Part shown: one piece after another, positions 42,761 to 52,350 of the stretch
Numbering within the stretch: the stretch's first letter is position 1
How the letters are laid out: every line of letters begins with the position of its first letter
NCBI GenBank assembly: GCA_024398875.1
Contig: JAKSIJ010000002.1
Location: 124,001 to 188,000, forward strand
DNA length: 64,000 bases
Direction of reading: 5' to 3'
From: Fibrobacter sp.
GTDB taxonomy: Bacteria > Fibrobacterota > Fibrobacteria > Fibrobacterales > Fibrobacteraceae
Made by a program: the position numbers and the translations under genes
Notes under the pieces: generated by a model
What the model saw: only the letters and a program-made list of their open reading frames with translations
Database searches by the model: none
Told to the model about the DNA's origin: nothing

Positions 42761-44383
42761 ATGTTCAAACGCGTGTTTGCATTGATGCTAGCTCTTTCTG
42801 CGGGGACCACTTTATGGGCTCAGGAGGATGATTGGGATGTGGAGGAACCCACACCCGCAGTTGTCCAGGAACCGGCACCTGTTGTAGAGCAAAATTCGGC
42901 ACCTGCACCGTCTGAAATTCCAGCGGCTTCAACGAGTTCGGCGGCTCCTACTGCGTCCGCAACTCCTGTTGCTTCCGCGGAGCCTGCTTCCACGGAACCT
43001 GCTCCTGCAGAAAGTCGTGAGGTCCCTGTTCGCTATTGGGTTGCTGGGGAACCGGAGGAACAAGAGGCTATTTTCGTAAAGATTGAAAAAGACACGGTGT
43101 ATCTAAAACGTCCGAATGAGGCGGAACAAAAGAAACTTGAAAAGATTGCAGACGAACAAAATGCAACGCTGCAAGAAACCAATGGCCAGCAGGTCGAGGA
43201 AGATGCCGAGGATACCGAAGAAACTCCCGCACCAGTAGCGGAAGTCATCATGACGGACGAAGTGAAAAAAGCCGCCGAAGCTTCACAAGAGTCTCCCGCA
43301 GAGCCTGCCGTTGAAACGCCTCCAGAGGATGATGGTGCAGATGACGATTTTGAAACGGCTTTGGCAAAAGAAGATACTCGCCTGAAGTTGGAAGAGATTG
43401 CCAAGGTGGAAGAGGAAATCCGCCAACGCGAAATTCAGGATAGTATTGCCGCTGATTCCGCTAATCCCTTCATGAAGTATTTCCGACTGGATTTGAAGCG
43501 CCTGTACAATTTGGAAGATGAGGAGATGATAGATCTGTCTCTTTCCAACTATGTAGTCCCTGTGGAAGTCGAGGAAGAAGAGGAAGAACTTTATCCTCCA
43601 GGAAATGCGAATCTTCTTGTGCGTTCGTCTCCGGCGGCATGCTCGCTTTATGTGAATGGCATCCCCATACATCAGTTGGCTCCCGATACCATCAAGAATA
43701 TCAAGCCTGGAAAGTACACGATTTCTGTAATGCAGGTTTTGAAGGATGTGGAATGGTGGGGCTCTGCCGTGGTGAAAATTAATGCAGATAGCTTGAATAA
43801 GGTGGAAATACCGGTATTGCGGCCCGCAACGCGATTGACTTTGAACACCGATCCTGAAGCTGTAGAAGTGTACATTGATGAAGAACCGAATGTGGATGAA
43901 ATGCCCCATTACATGACCGATATTATTGTGGATGATATTCGTCCACAACCCCAGGTGAGCATCTATTTACGCAAAATCGGCTACAGAGATACCACGATTG
44001 TGACAGAAATTAAATCCTTTATGCCGAATTTGATTAATGTGGAAATGGAACCTGTTCTGGATGATTTGGATTTCATTGAAGAGCAAAACGCATTCAATGA
44101 AGAACGTTCAAAGCGCCGTGTGGGGCGCGGACTTTTATGGAGTTCTATAGCGCCCTTTGTAGCCGCTGGTGTTATGTGGTACTTGGCCGAACGGGATTGG
44201 AGCGATGCCGCCGATAAGAAGAAGGCATACGGATTGTCCGCCTTTGAAAGCAAGGATACGCAAAAGATGGTTCGGGACAATCATGATTTGAACCACAGCG
44301 GTGATATCAAGTGTGGCGTTGCCATTGGGCTTGGTGCTTTGGGTGCAGGCCTTTTAGTGACGGGCTTTGTATTGGCTTTTTAG
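42761..44383 (+). CDS. Secreted PEGA-domain protein with C-terminal membrane helix region
   Basis: 540 aa. Signal peptide (FKRVFALMLALSAGTTLWA-QE), then a Pro/Ala/Glu-rich low-complexity stretch (about 25-220). Next come two PEGA-like domains: NANLLVRSSPAACSLYVNGI...IKPGKYTISV (about 287-345) and TRLTLNTDPEAVEVYIDEEP (about 353-415). Hydrophobic stretches near 455 and 520 (GRGLLWSSIAPFVAAGVMW and GLGALGAGLLVTGFVLAF) could be membrane helices or an outer-membrane anchor. PEGA domains are structural surface modules. The next gene starts 9 bases after the stop. Confidence 0.75.
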   Translation: MFKRVFALMLALSAGTTLWAQEDDWDVEEPTPAVVQEPAPVVEQNSAPAPSEIPAASTSSAAPTASATPVASAEPASTEPAPAESREVPVRYWVAGEPEEQEAIFVKIEKDTVYLKRPNEAEQKKLEKIADEQNATLQETNGQQVEEDAEDTEETPAPVAEVIMTDEVKKAAEASQESPAEPAVETPPEDDGADDDFETALAKEDTRLKLEEIAKVEEEIRQREIQDSIAADSANPFMKYFRLDLKRLYNLEDEEMIDLSLSNYVVPVEVEEEEEELYPPGNANLLVRSSPAACSLYVNGIPIHQLAPDTIKNIKPGKYTISVMQVLKDVEWWGSAVVKINADSLNKVEIPVLRPATRLTLNTDPEAVEVYIDEEPNVDEMPHYMTDIIVDDIRPQPQVSIYLRKIGYRDTTIVTEIKSFMPNLINVEMEPVLDDLDFIEEQNAFNEERSKRRVGRGLLWSSIAPFVAAGVMWYLAERDWSDAADKKKAYGLSAFESKDTQKMVRDNHDLNHSGDIKCGVAIGLGALGAGLLVTGFVLAF

Positions 44384-44391
44384 CATTCATT

Positions 44392-45000
44392 ATGAAACCG
44401 AGAATTTGGAGAGGGATAAGTAAAGCCGTATTCGCTTTATTTCTGTTTTTTCCCTCATTTGCTATGGCTCATGCTGAAGTTTTTGCCGATGTAAAGGTAA
44501 ATGCTTCTTTTGACAAATACGGCTTTATCGGTGTTCAGAACATCTGGTCTTTTGATGAGGTGTACTCTCGTGAAGTTGTTTCTGAAATTGATAGAGATGG
44601 AAATGGTATTTTTTCGAAGAAAGAACTAGCAGATCTTGAAAAAATGGTTCTCGGAACTTTTGAATCCGAGGCATGCTTTAACCTTGTTTTATGGGGATCA
44701 AAATTTTTAGGGGCAGAGGGAATCAAAAATTTTTCGGCAAGGGTTGAGAATCATCGTCTGGTTTTAGATTTTTTGGTGGCGTATCCTGTAATTCCGGCCA
44801 CCACTGAATATTCCATGCTTGTGATTACCGTTTGGGATCCCTTGAACAACATCCTTATGACGGTCAATATGGATGATTCCGGTGTGAAAAATGACTCGTT
44901 GGATGTGGAATTCTTTTCGGATAAATTGGAGGGGTTGACTCTTTTTAGAGGCTTCTCTGCAGGTGCGGAAGGCCTATATGTCCGATTTAAGAAAAAATAG
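44392..45000 (+). CDS. DUF1007-like periplasmic protein
   Basis: 202 aa. A signal peptide ending near SFAMA is followed by HAEVFADVKVNASFDKYGF, then NIWSFDEVYSREV, the beginning typical of DUF1007 proteins, which sit next to transporters for nickel, cobalt or zinc in other bacteria. An EF-hand-like DRDGNGIFSKKEL loop (about 63-75) may bind calcium. The upstream frame that overlaps the PEGA gene is rejected; ATG 44392 begins the signal peptide. No RcnA/NiCoT transporter gene is beside it. Confidence 0.65.
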   Translation: MKPRIWRGISKAVFALFLFFPSFAMAHAEVFADVKVNASFDKYGFIGVQNIWSFDEVYSREVVSEIDRDGNGIFSKKELADLEKMVLGTFESEACFNLVLWGSKFLGAEGIKNFSARVENHRLVLDFLVAYPVIPATTEYSMLVITVWDPLNNILMTVNMDDSGVKNDSLDVEFFSDKLEGLTLFRGFSAGAEGLYVRFKKK

Positions 45001-45079
45001 GCCGGATTAAGCGGTAATATAGCGTGATATAGCGCAATTATGGACGATAAAGGGCTTCCTTATTGGGCGGTTCATTTTC

Positions 45080-45087
45080 TATCTTTG
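45080..45087 (+). promoter_or_regulatory. Putative -7 box of the serine-rich outer-membrane-like protein gene
   Basis: TATCTTTG, exact TAnnTTTG match, ending 5 bases before ATG 45093. Confidence 0.5.
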
Positions 45088-45092
45088 GCGGT

Positions 45093-46007
45093 ATGAAGAA
45101 GGTAGTTTTCTCTTTATTTTTTTGTTTTATTTCTGTTTTTGCACAAGAACCTATTGTTGAGTCTTCCTCTTCGTTCGTAGAAGAAAATTTCGTTGCCGAA
45201 GAAACAATGTCTTCTAGTTCTGAGGAGCCCGTTTCGTCTAGTCAAGAGGAAATATCCTCTTCGAGTTCAAAAGAAGAGTATTCCTCTTCGTCACAAAGCG
45301 AAACTGCATTAGAGATGCCTTCTGAAAGCAAGGGTGGCCTTCTGGATGCTTTGTATCCCGTTGCCCCCGATGAAGCCATTGCCAAGGGACGTTTTTTGGG
45401 TGGCACGACCCTTTCTCTTATTCAGGGAAATACCGACGACGATGCACTAAACATTCTTTTTGGCGACATCTATGAAGGCTACGGCTATATGTTTACCGTA
45501 GAGGCTTTTGGGGGCTATTTTATTAAAGACGCCATGGCCTTGGGCTTGCGGGGAGGCTACTCGCGTACATGGCTTGATATCGATTTCGCCCTGATGGAGG
45601 ATTTACTGGATGTGGCAGAACACCGTAAATATGTGAGCAACGGCTTCTTTGTCCAACCCTTCCTCAAAAATTATCTGAAGGTCTTTGATAGCCGTAATTT
45701 CTACTTCTTTAATGAGACCTCCATTTCTGTTGAGTATTCATACGGAATTTCTCAGGCGGATGATGGAGAAGACATGAATAAATCAAGGACGAAAGGCTGG
45801 TCTATAGATGTGGGTATCAATCCGGGTATCTGCATCATGGTGTTGAACAGCTTTGCCTTTGAAACTTCCGTGGGCCTTTTGGGGCTTAGTTCCAGCGTGA
45901 TGGAAGTGGAAGAAAATGGCGAGACTCACAGTGAATTCTTGTATAATATTGTGAACTTTACCATTAATTTGTTGGCTTTGGACTTCTCTTTGGTGTACTT
46001 CTTCTAG
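45093..46007 (+). CDS. Putative outer-membrane protein with serine-rich N-terminal linker
   Basis: 304 aa. Signal peptide (KKVVFSLFFCFISVFA-QE), a Ser/Glu-rich linker (about 25-85), then a domain of alternating polar/hydrophobic strands with aromatic ends (MFTVEAFGGYFIKDAMALGL...LALDFSLVYFF) that ends in Phe-Phe, as in beta-barrel proteins. It is likely anchored in the outer membrane. The poly-Ser linker is a Fibrobacter trademark. No named family recognised. It is 12 bases upstream of the next lipoprotein gene. Confidence 0.65.
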   Translation: MKKVVFSLFFCFISVFAQEPIVESSSSFVEENFVAEETMSSSSEEPVSSSQEEISSSSSKEEYSSSSQSETALEMPSESKGGLLDALYPVAPDEAIAKGRFLGGTTLSLIQGNTDDDALNILFGDIYEGYGYMFTVEAFGGYFIKDAMALGLRGGYSRTWLDIDFALMEDLLDVAEHRKYVSNGFFVQPFLKNYLKVFDSRNFYFFNETSISVEYSYGISQADDGEDMNKSRTKGWSIDVGINPGICIMVLNSFAFETSVGLLGLSSSVMEVEENGETHSEFLYNIVNFTINLLALDFSLVYFF

Positions 46008-46019
46008 GGAGGCGTTGCG

Positions 46020-48011
46020 ATGAAGTTCCTAAAAAAATGGAGTTTGCTTTTCGCTTTTGCGGCTGTGATGTCGCTTGCGTTCGTTGCCTGTGGTGATGAT
46101 AGTAGTTCTGCAACGATGCCTGTATTGCCAAAATTGACGGCAAGTGATGTTGTTTTTGAAGGTTTTATTGTTGATTCCATTGACTCCGATAATCATAAAA
46201 TCGTGACTTCTGTTCAGCAGACTTACCCGGATTCGATAAAGTTGGATTGTATTGAGGCAATCTTAGAATCTTCTGGCGGAAAAACTGCGTACTTGGCAAC
46301 CTCTATGGACGGAAATGACCCTGATGTGGTTGATTGGGATTTCCCTTTGCAAAATGGAAGCGTTGTGTCGTTGAAGGACACTAATATAGTTTCCATTGTT
46401 GTCTTGGATGAAAAAAATCGAGTCGCGGCGATTTGGCAGATTGTGACTCCCAAGAAGGAAGTGAAATCGTCTTTGAGTACGGAATCTTCGTCTGCGACAT
46501 CCTCATCTGATGAAATTTTGTCTAGTGAAACAGAAACGTCTTCTAGCGCGGATTCCTTATCTTCTGCTGGAGAATCGGATGAAGAGTCTTCTTCTAGCGA
46601 TTCACTGTTACTTTCTAGTGAGGCTGCGGTTTCTAGTTCTTCTAATTTGACTTCGTCTTCAGGTGAAGAAATCTCCAGCGCCGCCATGCTGACGTCTTCT
46701 TCTAACAAGGCAACATCCGGTTCTTCTGAGTCCACTTCTTCTTCTAGCATGGCAATATCCAACTCTTCAGAGTCCGCATCATCCTCTAGCAAGGATGCAT
46801 CAAGTTCCTCTGTTGCATTGTCTTCATCCAGTAAGACGGCTTCCAGTTCCTCTATTTTGACACAATCTTCCTCAAGTGAGAAACCTTCTAGCAGTTCGGC
46901 AAGGGTTTCTTCTAGTAGCTACAGCTCATCCTCCGAAGTAGTAGTGTCGAGTAGTTCACAAAATGTTTCTTCCAGTAGCGAGGAAGTCCTTCCTTCTAGC
47001 AGTTCTGAGGAATTGTATTCCAGCAGTGAGGAATCCTCGTCTTCGGAAGAAGTGCCTTTGGGTGTGCTGCTAAGTGATTTTGGTGTGGCGACAAGGGATA
47101 GTTCCATTACTATTACGGGAACAAAGATATATGTGGAAGTTCCCTATGGAACGGATCTTACCGCTATAAAGGTTTTACCTATGAATACTGTAGCCGATTT
47201 GACCCGACCTGTCGAGATGGAGTTTGTGGATGCTTCTGGAACCCTGCAAACTTATTCCGTTGTTGCCGGAATGCAGTTGCCTGGCTCAGATTTCAATGCG
47301 AGAGTGGATAGTATCTGGGCGACCACTAGCGATGCTATGGAGACTGTATCCGATGATATTTATAAAATTGGAATGGTTGTGGATAAAGTTGAATCGAAAA
47401 AAAATATGTTCCTATCCAATGGGGAAATGACTGTTTCATCAGAGTTGGTTAAGGCAAGCTTTATTGGAATTGCGGGCGGCAAAAAACTGGCTGGAGGCTT
47501 CTATTATACGGGGACATATCCGAAGGATAATAGTGCTGTACATATTTATGAGCGGGGTTACACTAGTGGAACTCCGGGAACTGATGATTCCGACATTTCT
47601 TTAGATATGACATTCGGCAAAAAATTTGCCGCTCGCCCGTCATCATTCCATGTGAAATATGATTACGTTCATAAGAAGAATAAAAATGATACACAAATGG
47701 GGCTAATTTATGTAGTGCTTTTGGCAGAAGACAATAAGACAATTGTTGCATCTGGTGCCGTAAAAATGACCGCGGATGAATCTGAAGAGATAGATGTGGA
47801 CCTTACCTACGGGAGTGACTCTGGCTTAATGTCTTCGGGATATGTGGGGACTAGCGACTTATTGACTGTTGATGAGACTAAAGAGGTCGCTTATATTTGT
47901 GTGATGTTTGCTTCATCTGCGCTTGCCCATGAGGTGGCTAGTGGTGAGTCGAATTATCGTGGTGGGGAAGGTTCTTCCTTGACCATCTCTCAATTCCGGT
48001 TGAACTATTAA
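46020..48011 (+). CDS. Lipoprotein with long poly-serine linker and C-terminal PCMD-like domain
   Basis: 663 aa. Lipobox AFVAC (Cys about 24). Residues about 150-345 are mostly Ser with Ala, Glu and Thr, a flexible stalk. Residues about 345-410 are a small beta-domain. The C-terminal 250 residues (SDFNARVDSIWATTSDA...GGFYYTGTYP...DMTFGKKFAARPSSFHVKYDY...LTISQFRLNY) match the layout of the Bacteroidota PCMD carbohydrate-associated domain. It is probably surface-exposed and polysaccharide-related. GGAGG precedes ATG 46020. It is followed, with a one-base overlap of frames, by a larger relative. Confidence 0.72.
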   Translation: MKFLKKWSLLFAFAAVMSLAFVACGDDSSSATMPVLPKLTASDVVFEGFIVDSIDSDNHKIVTSVQQTYPDSIKLDCIEAILESSGGKTAYLATSMDGNDPDVVDWDFPLQNGSVVSLKDTNIVSIVVLDEKNRVAAIWQIVTPKKEVKSSLSTESSSATSSSDEILSSETETSSSADSLSSAGESDEESSSSDSLLLSSEAAVSSSSNLTSSSGEEISSAAMLTSSSNKATSGSSESTSSSSMAISNSSESASSSSKDASSSSVALSSSSKTASSSSILTQSSSSEKPSSSSARVSSSSYSSSSEVVVSSSSQNVSSSSEEVLPSSSSEELYSSSEESSSSEEVPLGVLLSDFGVATRDSSITITGTKIYVEVPYGTDLTAIKVLPMNTVADLTRPVEMEFVDASGTLQTYSVVAGMQLPGSDFNARVDSIWATTSDAMETVSDDIYKIGMVVDKVESKKNMFLSNGEMTVSSELVKASFIGIAGGKKLAGGFYYTGTYPKDNSAVHIYERGYTSGTPGTDDSDISLDMTFGKKFAARPSSFHVKYDYVHKKNKNDTQMGLIYVVLLAEDNKTIVASGAVKMTADESEEIDVDLTYGSDSGLMSSGYVGTSDLLTVDETKEVAYICVMFASSALAHEVASGESNYRGGEGSSLTISQFRLNY

Positions 48012-48022
48012 TGGGGAATAAT

Positions 48023-51000
48023 ATGATAAAGCGTTTGATTTCGTTAATAGTCTTTGCCCTATGTCTTTATGGTTGTACCGCCGACTACGAAACTTTTGGC
48101 ACGTCGGATTACAATGATTTCAACGAGATTGCATTTGATAATCAGGATGGTGATGTGGCTGTCTATGCTGAAGAGCATAAAATCGTCATCACCATGGAAG
48201 AACCTCCTGAATCGCTGTCAACTTGGAAATCAGTAACTATTACGTCTATTTCAACGAGCCATTTCGCTGAAATCCATTTGGTGGAAAGCAAGTTCAGGGA
48301 GTTTCCCTCCGATTCTGCGGCCTTGGATTCTTTAGCACGTGTGCTGGCATATAGTGAAAAGGCAATTGGAGTAGGGGATAAAATTGAAATTCCCGCAAGT
48401 CTTGCCGTTTATGTGATGGTGGTTTCCGAAAGTGGAGAACCCTCACTTTGGAAATTGGAGTTCAATATTCCTGGGGTAGAACCTGTTTCTAGCGTTTCTG
48501 AGTCGGAGACTACTTCTAGCTCTTCTTTAGCTGTAGGCAGTTCTGCGGATGGTGTGAGCTCTTCGGGTGTGATTGAATCCAGCGGTGCGGAAAGTTCCTC
48601 TTCCATTGATATTTTTGATATTTCGTCAAGTAGTGTAGAGGTTGTTCTAGATTCTAATGTGTCCTTCAACATTTATTTTGAAAATGCTCTTGAAACAGAA
48701 ACAAGCAATGATACTGTTTATGTCACTTTTGCAAAAGGTACGGATTTAAAGAATATCGCACTGGACACCACGAAAGAATTTGTATACCGTAAATCGAGCG
48801 TCAGCCCGAATCCTAGGGAACGAAAGGATTGGACCCAACCGGTTTCATTTGACGTTACTGCAGAATGCGGGATTACTAAGACATGGGTTGTTGTTGTGAA
48901 TCGTCTATTGGATGATGAAAAACATTTGCAGGTCCGTTTTGAAAACCAATTCAGTGTAGGATATTCTGATTCTCAAGATACAATATATGTTAAATTGAAT
49001 GCGGACCAGTCTTATGAAACGGCAAAGTTGAATGCCTATTCTGGTGGAGTAACGGTGAATCCGCTTCCGGATACGGTAAAGAAATGGCAGGAATATCAAA
49101 CATTTACGGTTACAGCAGAAGATGGAACCATGCAGAAATGGGTGGTGGCTATAAGTTTTGCTGATCCGGACGAAAAACCAGCCTCTACAGAACATTCTCT
49201 TGTGGAAATTGGTGCCAAGGATGAGGTTTTGCCAGCTTCTGTTGATTCTGTTGAGAGAGAGGTTGTTCTTCATATGGCTTCTGATTCTGCTCGTGGAAGT
49301 ATTGAATTGTCGAAGTTCATCATATCGGGCAATGCCTCAAGTACTCTGAAATCCAGTTTGGATTTGCGAACGCCTCAAAAGTTTACAATAACTGCGGAGG
49401 ATGGCGTGTCTTTTGCTGAATGGACAATTTCTGCGGATTATGTGAAATCTAGTGCCGCTGAAGTGTTGTCCTATGAGCTGGATGCCAATGCAAATGGTTT
49501 TAGTGCCGAGGTAAAAATCGATGCCTCCGCTCACAAAATTTCTTTTGATGTCCCTTATAAGAATCGGACATCTTTATCGGCATTAGCTTTTGATGCTGAG
49601 TATTCTGCGAAGGCTACGGCCTCAGTAAAGGTGTCTATGGCATTGAGCGGAACAGAATCCGTAAACGGATATGTTGCTGCAGGCGTTATTACTGTGACTG
49701 CTGAGGACGGGACCGATATTGAATGGACTGTCCAGGCGAATGTCTTGGCGGCTTCTAGCGAGGCGAATATCATATTTGGTCTTGACAATTCCAAGAATTC
49801 TTTTACTGGTTCTGTGGTTATGGATACGGTAAACCATAAAATCACTATAAGCGTGTCGGAAGGGACTGATTTAAGCAATGTTGCCTTTAGATACATCTGT
49901 TCTGATGGTGCTGCCGTGACGAGTCCTGAGGGATCTGTTTTGAATTTGAGTAGTAAGAGTGGAAGCATTGTTGTGACTGCAGAAAATGGGACCGCTGTGA
50001 CATGGAATGTTGTTGTGGAGGAGAAGCCAGACCCGAAGTTGAATTCTATCAAACTAGCTGGTTTAGACGCCATTATTGACAATGAGAAGATGACCGTTAC
50101 CGTTAACAATTTGCCTTTTAATAAGACCAGCACGTATTCCCAAAATTCATCGGATTTGACGGATTTAACGCAGGTGGAAATCACTGAACTTGATGTTGTG
50201 GGGATTGCAAATAAAAAGGTTACGGACAAGATAGACGTGAGTTTCGGTACAGAACTGACGATTACTAGCAATGGAAAAACTTTGAGTTACAGGGTAAAGG
50301 GTGGTTATCAGTATCCGAATAGTGATTTTAATGAGTGGACTGTAGATGATTGGAATAAAGATGGTTATGCCACTGTTAAGGGATGGGACAATGGGAATAA
50401 TTCTGCTGCCAAGAGTCTTGCATCTAAAATGACTGATGGGTCCGCGACTGTTTTGAAGATGCAATCAGATAATGTTGTTATTAAGTTTGCTAGCGGGAAT
50501 ATGTTTACTGGGACGTTCAACCCTAATGGATACGATGCAGTATCGCTTAGTAAAACATCTCTTGCTTCTTTTACTGATGATGGCAATGAGCTGATAGACT
50601 TTGGGAAGCCTTTTGCTGGACGCCCTGAATATATTGAATTTGATGCGAAATATAATGGTTCTGGTGATAGTTGCGACATGTACATATTGTTAGAAAATCG
50701 GAGTGGTGGTCCTGATGTGACGAATAAGAATCGTGGCTCGAGTGTCAATACCTTGGTGGCCAGCGCATGGTATCGCGCAACAACGATTACGGAGGGCGCT
50801 ACATCAACTTCCCTGAATAGGAGTGTCCCGGACTTGGTTTCTATAACAGAGGCTGCAGTGTCAGGATATTTCACGGTTCGCCTTAAATTGAATTACGGGG
50901 TACCATTATCAGGATCTCCAATAGAAAAATCGGAAGCTTATAGTACTAGTGTCCAGATTTCTGGCAAAAGCATAGACAATCATGTGGTAACGACGACAGC

Positions 51001-51127
51001 GACTGAAGCTGCGACTATGCCGGTTACCCATATTCGTATAGTGATGGCGTCGAGCGCAAATGGAAATCATTATAAGGGTACGGATGGAGCCAGCCTTTAT
51101 GTAGATGAAATTCGCTTGATTTACTAA
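48023..51127 (+). CDS. Large lipoprotein with repeated immunoglobulin-like units and PCMD-like domain
   Basis: 1034 aa. Lipobox CLYGC (Cys about 18). A short Ser-rich linker (about 160-210) is followed by about six beta-sandwich units of 85-95 residues, each ending in a pattern such as VTAEDGTMQKWVVAI or VTAENGTAVTWNVVV, as in DUF5018-like surface proteins. The C-terminal part (FNEWTVDDWNKDGYATVKGW...FAGRPEYIEFDAKYNGSGDS...LYVDEIRLIY) is a PCMD-like domain matching the preceding gene. ATG 48023 is preferred over 48011 because GGGGA precedes it. The repeats likely hold the terminal domain away from the cell. Confidence 0.75.
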   Translation: MIKRLISLIVFALCLYGCTADYETFGTSDYNDFNEIAFDNQDGDVAVYAEEHKIVITMEEPPESLSTWKSVTITSISTSHFAEIHLVESKFREFPSDSAALDSLARVLAYSEKAIGVGDKIEIPASLAVYVMVVSESGEPSLWKLEFNIPGVEPVSSVSESETTSSSSLAVGSSADGVSSSGVIESSGAESSSSIDIFDISSSSVEVVLDSNVSFNIYFENALETETSNDTVYVTFAKGTDLKNIALDTTKEFVYRKSSVSPNPRERKDWTQPVSFDVTAECGITKTWVVVVNRLLDDEKHLQVRFENQFSVGYSDSQDTIYVKLNADQSYETAKLNAYSGGVTVNPLPDTVKKWQEYQTFTVTAEDGTMQKWVVAISFADPDEKPASTEHSLVEIGAKDEVLPASVDSVEREVVLHMASDSARGSIELSKFIISGNASSTLKSSLDLRTPQKFTITAEDGVSFAEWTISADYVKSSAAEVLSYELDANANGFSAEVKIDASAHKISFDVPYKNRTSLSALAFDAEYSAKATASVKVSMALSGTESVNGYVAAGVITVTAEDGTDIEWTVQANVLAASSEANIIFGLDNSKNSFTGSVVMDTVNHKITISVSEGTDLSNVAFRYICSDGAAVTSPEGSVLNLSSKSGSIVVTAENGTAVTWNVVVEEKPDPKLNSIKLAGLDAIIDNEKMTVTVNNLPFNKTSTYSQNSSDLTDLTQVEITELDVVGIANKKVTDKIDVSFGTELTITSNGKTLSYRVKGGYQYPNSDFNEWTVDDWNKDGYATVKGWDNGNNSAAKSLASKMTDGSATVLKMQSDNVVIKFASGNMFTGTFNPNGYDAVSLSKTSLASFTDDGNELIDFGKPFAGRPEYIEFDAKYNGSGDSCDMYILLENRSGGPDVTNKNRGSSVNTLVASAWYRATTITEGATSTSLNRSVPDLVSITEAAVSGYFTVRLKLNYGVPLSGSPIEKSEAYSTSVQISGKSIDNHVVTTTATEAATMPVTHIRIVMASSANGNHYKGTDGASLYVDEIRLIY

Positions 51128-51149
51128 CTCCAGAACTTTGATTTGGATT

Positions 51150-51180
51150 ACCGCTGGCTTTAGGCTGGCGGTATTTTTTT
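51150..51180 (+). terminator. Rho-independent terminator after the PCMD lipoprotein pair
   Basis: Stem ACCGCTGGC / GCTGGCGGT (two G-U pairs) with loop TTTAG, followed by ATTTTTTTT. The T tract runs into the next gene's -7 box. Confidence 0.85.
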
Positions 51181-51187
51181 ATATTTG
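51180..51187 (+). promoter_or_regulatory. Putative -7 box of the 239-aa outer-membrane-like protein gene
   Basis: TATATTTG, overlapping the T tract of the preceding terminator; ATG 51206 follows with AGGAGA as ribosome site. Confidence 0.5.
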
Positions 51188-51205
51188 ATAGCGATAGGAG
51201 AGTTT

Positions 51206-51925
51206 ATGATTAAAAAGATTGCTGTTGTTCTTGCGGTTGCGGTGAGTGCTCTGTTTGCTCAGGATGTGGCTGCACCAGCCCCTACGGAAACTCAATACGA
51301 GGATGTGTCTGCCTACACTTCTGGTGCCCCTGCTCCAGAAACGCCCGTTGTGAATATTAATGAGGTGAGGAGTTCGGACCCTATATTCTACCTGTCTCTC
51401 CATCCTATTACTTTGTTTGTGTTCTCCCTGATTGATGCCCCGATGGTTTACTTGACTTTTGAAGGGTGCATTTCCAACCATTTTTCTGTGATTACTCGAC
51501 CCATGTTCTTCTATTTTGATGAAGATGCGGATAATTCATCTGATGGGGCTTCCACCGCGGTCGACCTTTACGTTTTTGGATTGACGGAGGGACTCCGCTT
51601 CTACTTCAACGACCACCCCTGGGGCCTCTATGTAGAGCCGGAGTTTGATTACAGGCACTACGGCCTTGATTATGAGCATCATTACGCCAGCGACTGGCCG
51701 TCAGATGATCGCGAAGACGATTATTCCGCCAGTGCAGAAGCCTTTGGATTCACTCTGGTGGTGGGGCATAAGTACGTGAAGAACCACTTTACCACTTCCT
51801 TTGATGTGGGCTATGGTTATTTGTACACTACAGCAACGGATGATGAGGAGGATGATGTGGATACAGGCTTTTCGTCCGTCGGTTTTGGCTGGGATATGAA
51901 TTTTACTATGGGCTATGCCTTCTAG
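51206..51925 (+). CDS. Putative outer-membrane protein
   Basis: 239 aa. Signal peptide (IKKIAVVLAVAVSALFA-QD), then an Ala/Pro-rich linker and a C-terminal domain of alternating strands ending FGWDMNFTMGYAF with a terminal Phe, typical of outer-membrane beta-barrels. Aromatic residues flank the strands (RFYFNDHPWGLYVEPEFDYR). An acidic, Asp-rich loop near the end could bind cations. ATG 51206 is preceded by AGGAGAG. Function unknown. Confidence 0.65.
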   Translation: MIKKIAVVLAVAVSALFAQDVAAPAPTETQYEDVSAYTSGAPAPETPVVNINEVRSSDPIFYLSLHPITLFVFSLIDAPMVYLTFEGCISNHFSVITRPMFFYFDEDADNSSDGASTAVDLYVFGLTEGLRFYFNDHPWGLYVEPEFDYRHYGLDYEHHYASDWPSDDREDDYSASAEAFGFTLVVGHKYVKNHFTTSFDVGYGYLYTTATDDEEDDVDTGFSSVGFGWDMNFTMGYAF

Positions 51926-51932
51926 TTGTTGC

Positions 51933-51940
51933 TATATTTG
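51933..51940 (+). promoter_or_regulatory. Putative -7 box of the thioredoxin gene
   Basis: TATATTTG, exact match, 19 bases before ATG 51959, with ribosome site GGAGG between. Confidence 0.5.
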
Positions 51941-51958
51941 GGATGGATTGGAGGAATT

Positions 51959-52282
51959 ATGGCTGCAAGACATTTGACTGCTGCGGAATTTGATAAGGTA
52001 ATCAGCTGTGGACAGCTGGTATTTGTTGATTTTTGGGCTACATGGTGCCGCCCGTGCCAGATGATGGGCCCCATTGTGGACGAACTGGCCGATGAATACG
52101 AAGGCCGTGCCATCATTGCCAAGATGGATGTGGACGAGGAGGGCGTGAAGGATATTTGCCGCCGCTTCGGCATCACCAACATCCCCAACATGAAGTTCTT
52201 CAAGAACGGTGTGGAAGTGCGCAATGTGGTGGGTGCCGTGCCAAAGACGACCCTGAAGGGTGTTCTGGACAACAACCTGTAA
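51959..52282 (+). CDS. Thioredoxin
   Basis: 107 aa, a single thioredoxin fold. The active site is VDFWATWCRPCQMMGP: WCRPC in place of the common WCGPC, which may shift its redox potential. The cis-Pro motif TNIPNMKFFKNG is present. It should reduce disulfides in the cytoplasm (no signal peptide). GGAGG lies 4 bases before ATG 51959. Single gene with its own promoter box and terminator. Confidence 0.92.
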   Translation: MAARHLTAAEFDKVISCGQLVFVDFWATWCRPCQMMGPIVDELADEYEGRAIIAKMDVDEEGVKDICRRFGITNIPNMKFFKNGVEVRNVVGAVPKTTLKGVLDNNL

Positions 52283-52315
52283 GTGCGTTGTTTTATCGCA
52301 ATCTTTAATGAAACT

Positions 52316-52337
52316 GCCCGCCGTTGGTGGGCTTTTT
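52316..52337 (+). terminator. Rho-independent terminator after thioredoxin
   Basis: Stem GCCCGCC / GGTGGGC with loop GTT, followed by TTTTT. It directly abuts the -7 box of hisF. Confidence 0.75.
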
Positions 52338-52338
52338 C

Positions 52339-52347
52339 TATCTTTTG
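52339..52347 (+). promoter_or_regulatory. Putative -7 box of hisF
   Basis: TATCTTTTG (one extra T) ends 3 bases before ATG 52351, with no ribosome-binding site. Confidence 0.45.
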
Positions 52348-52350
52348 AAT

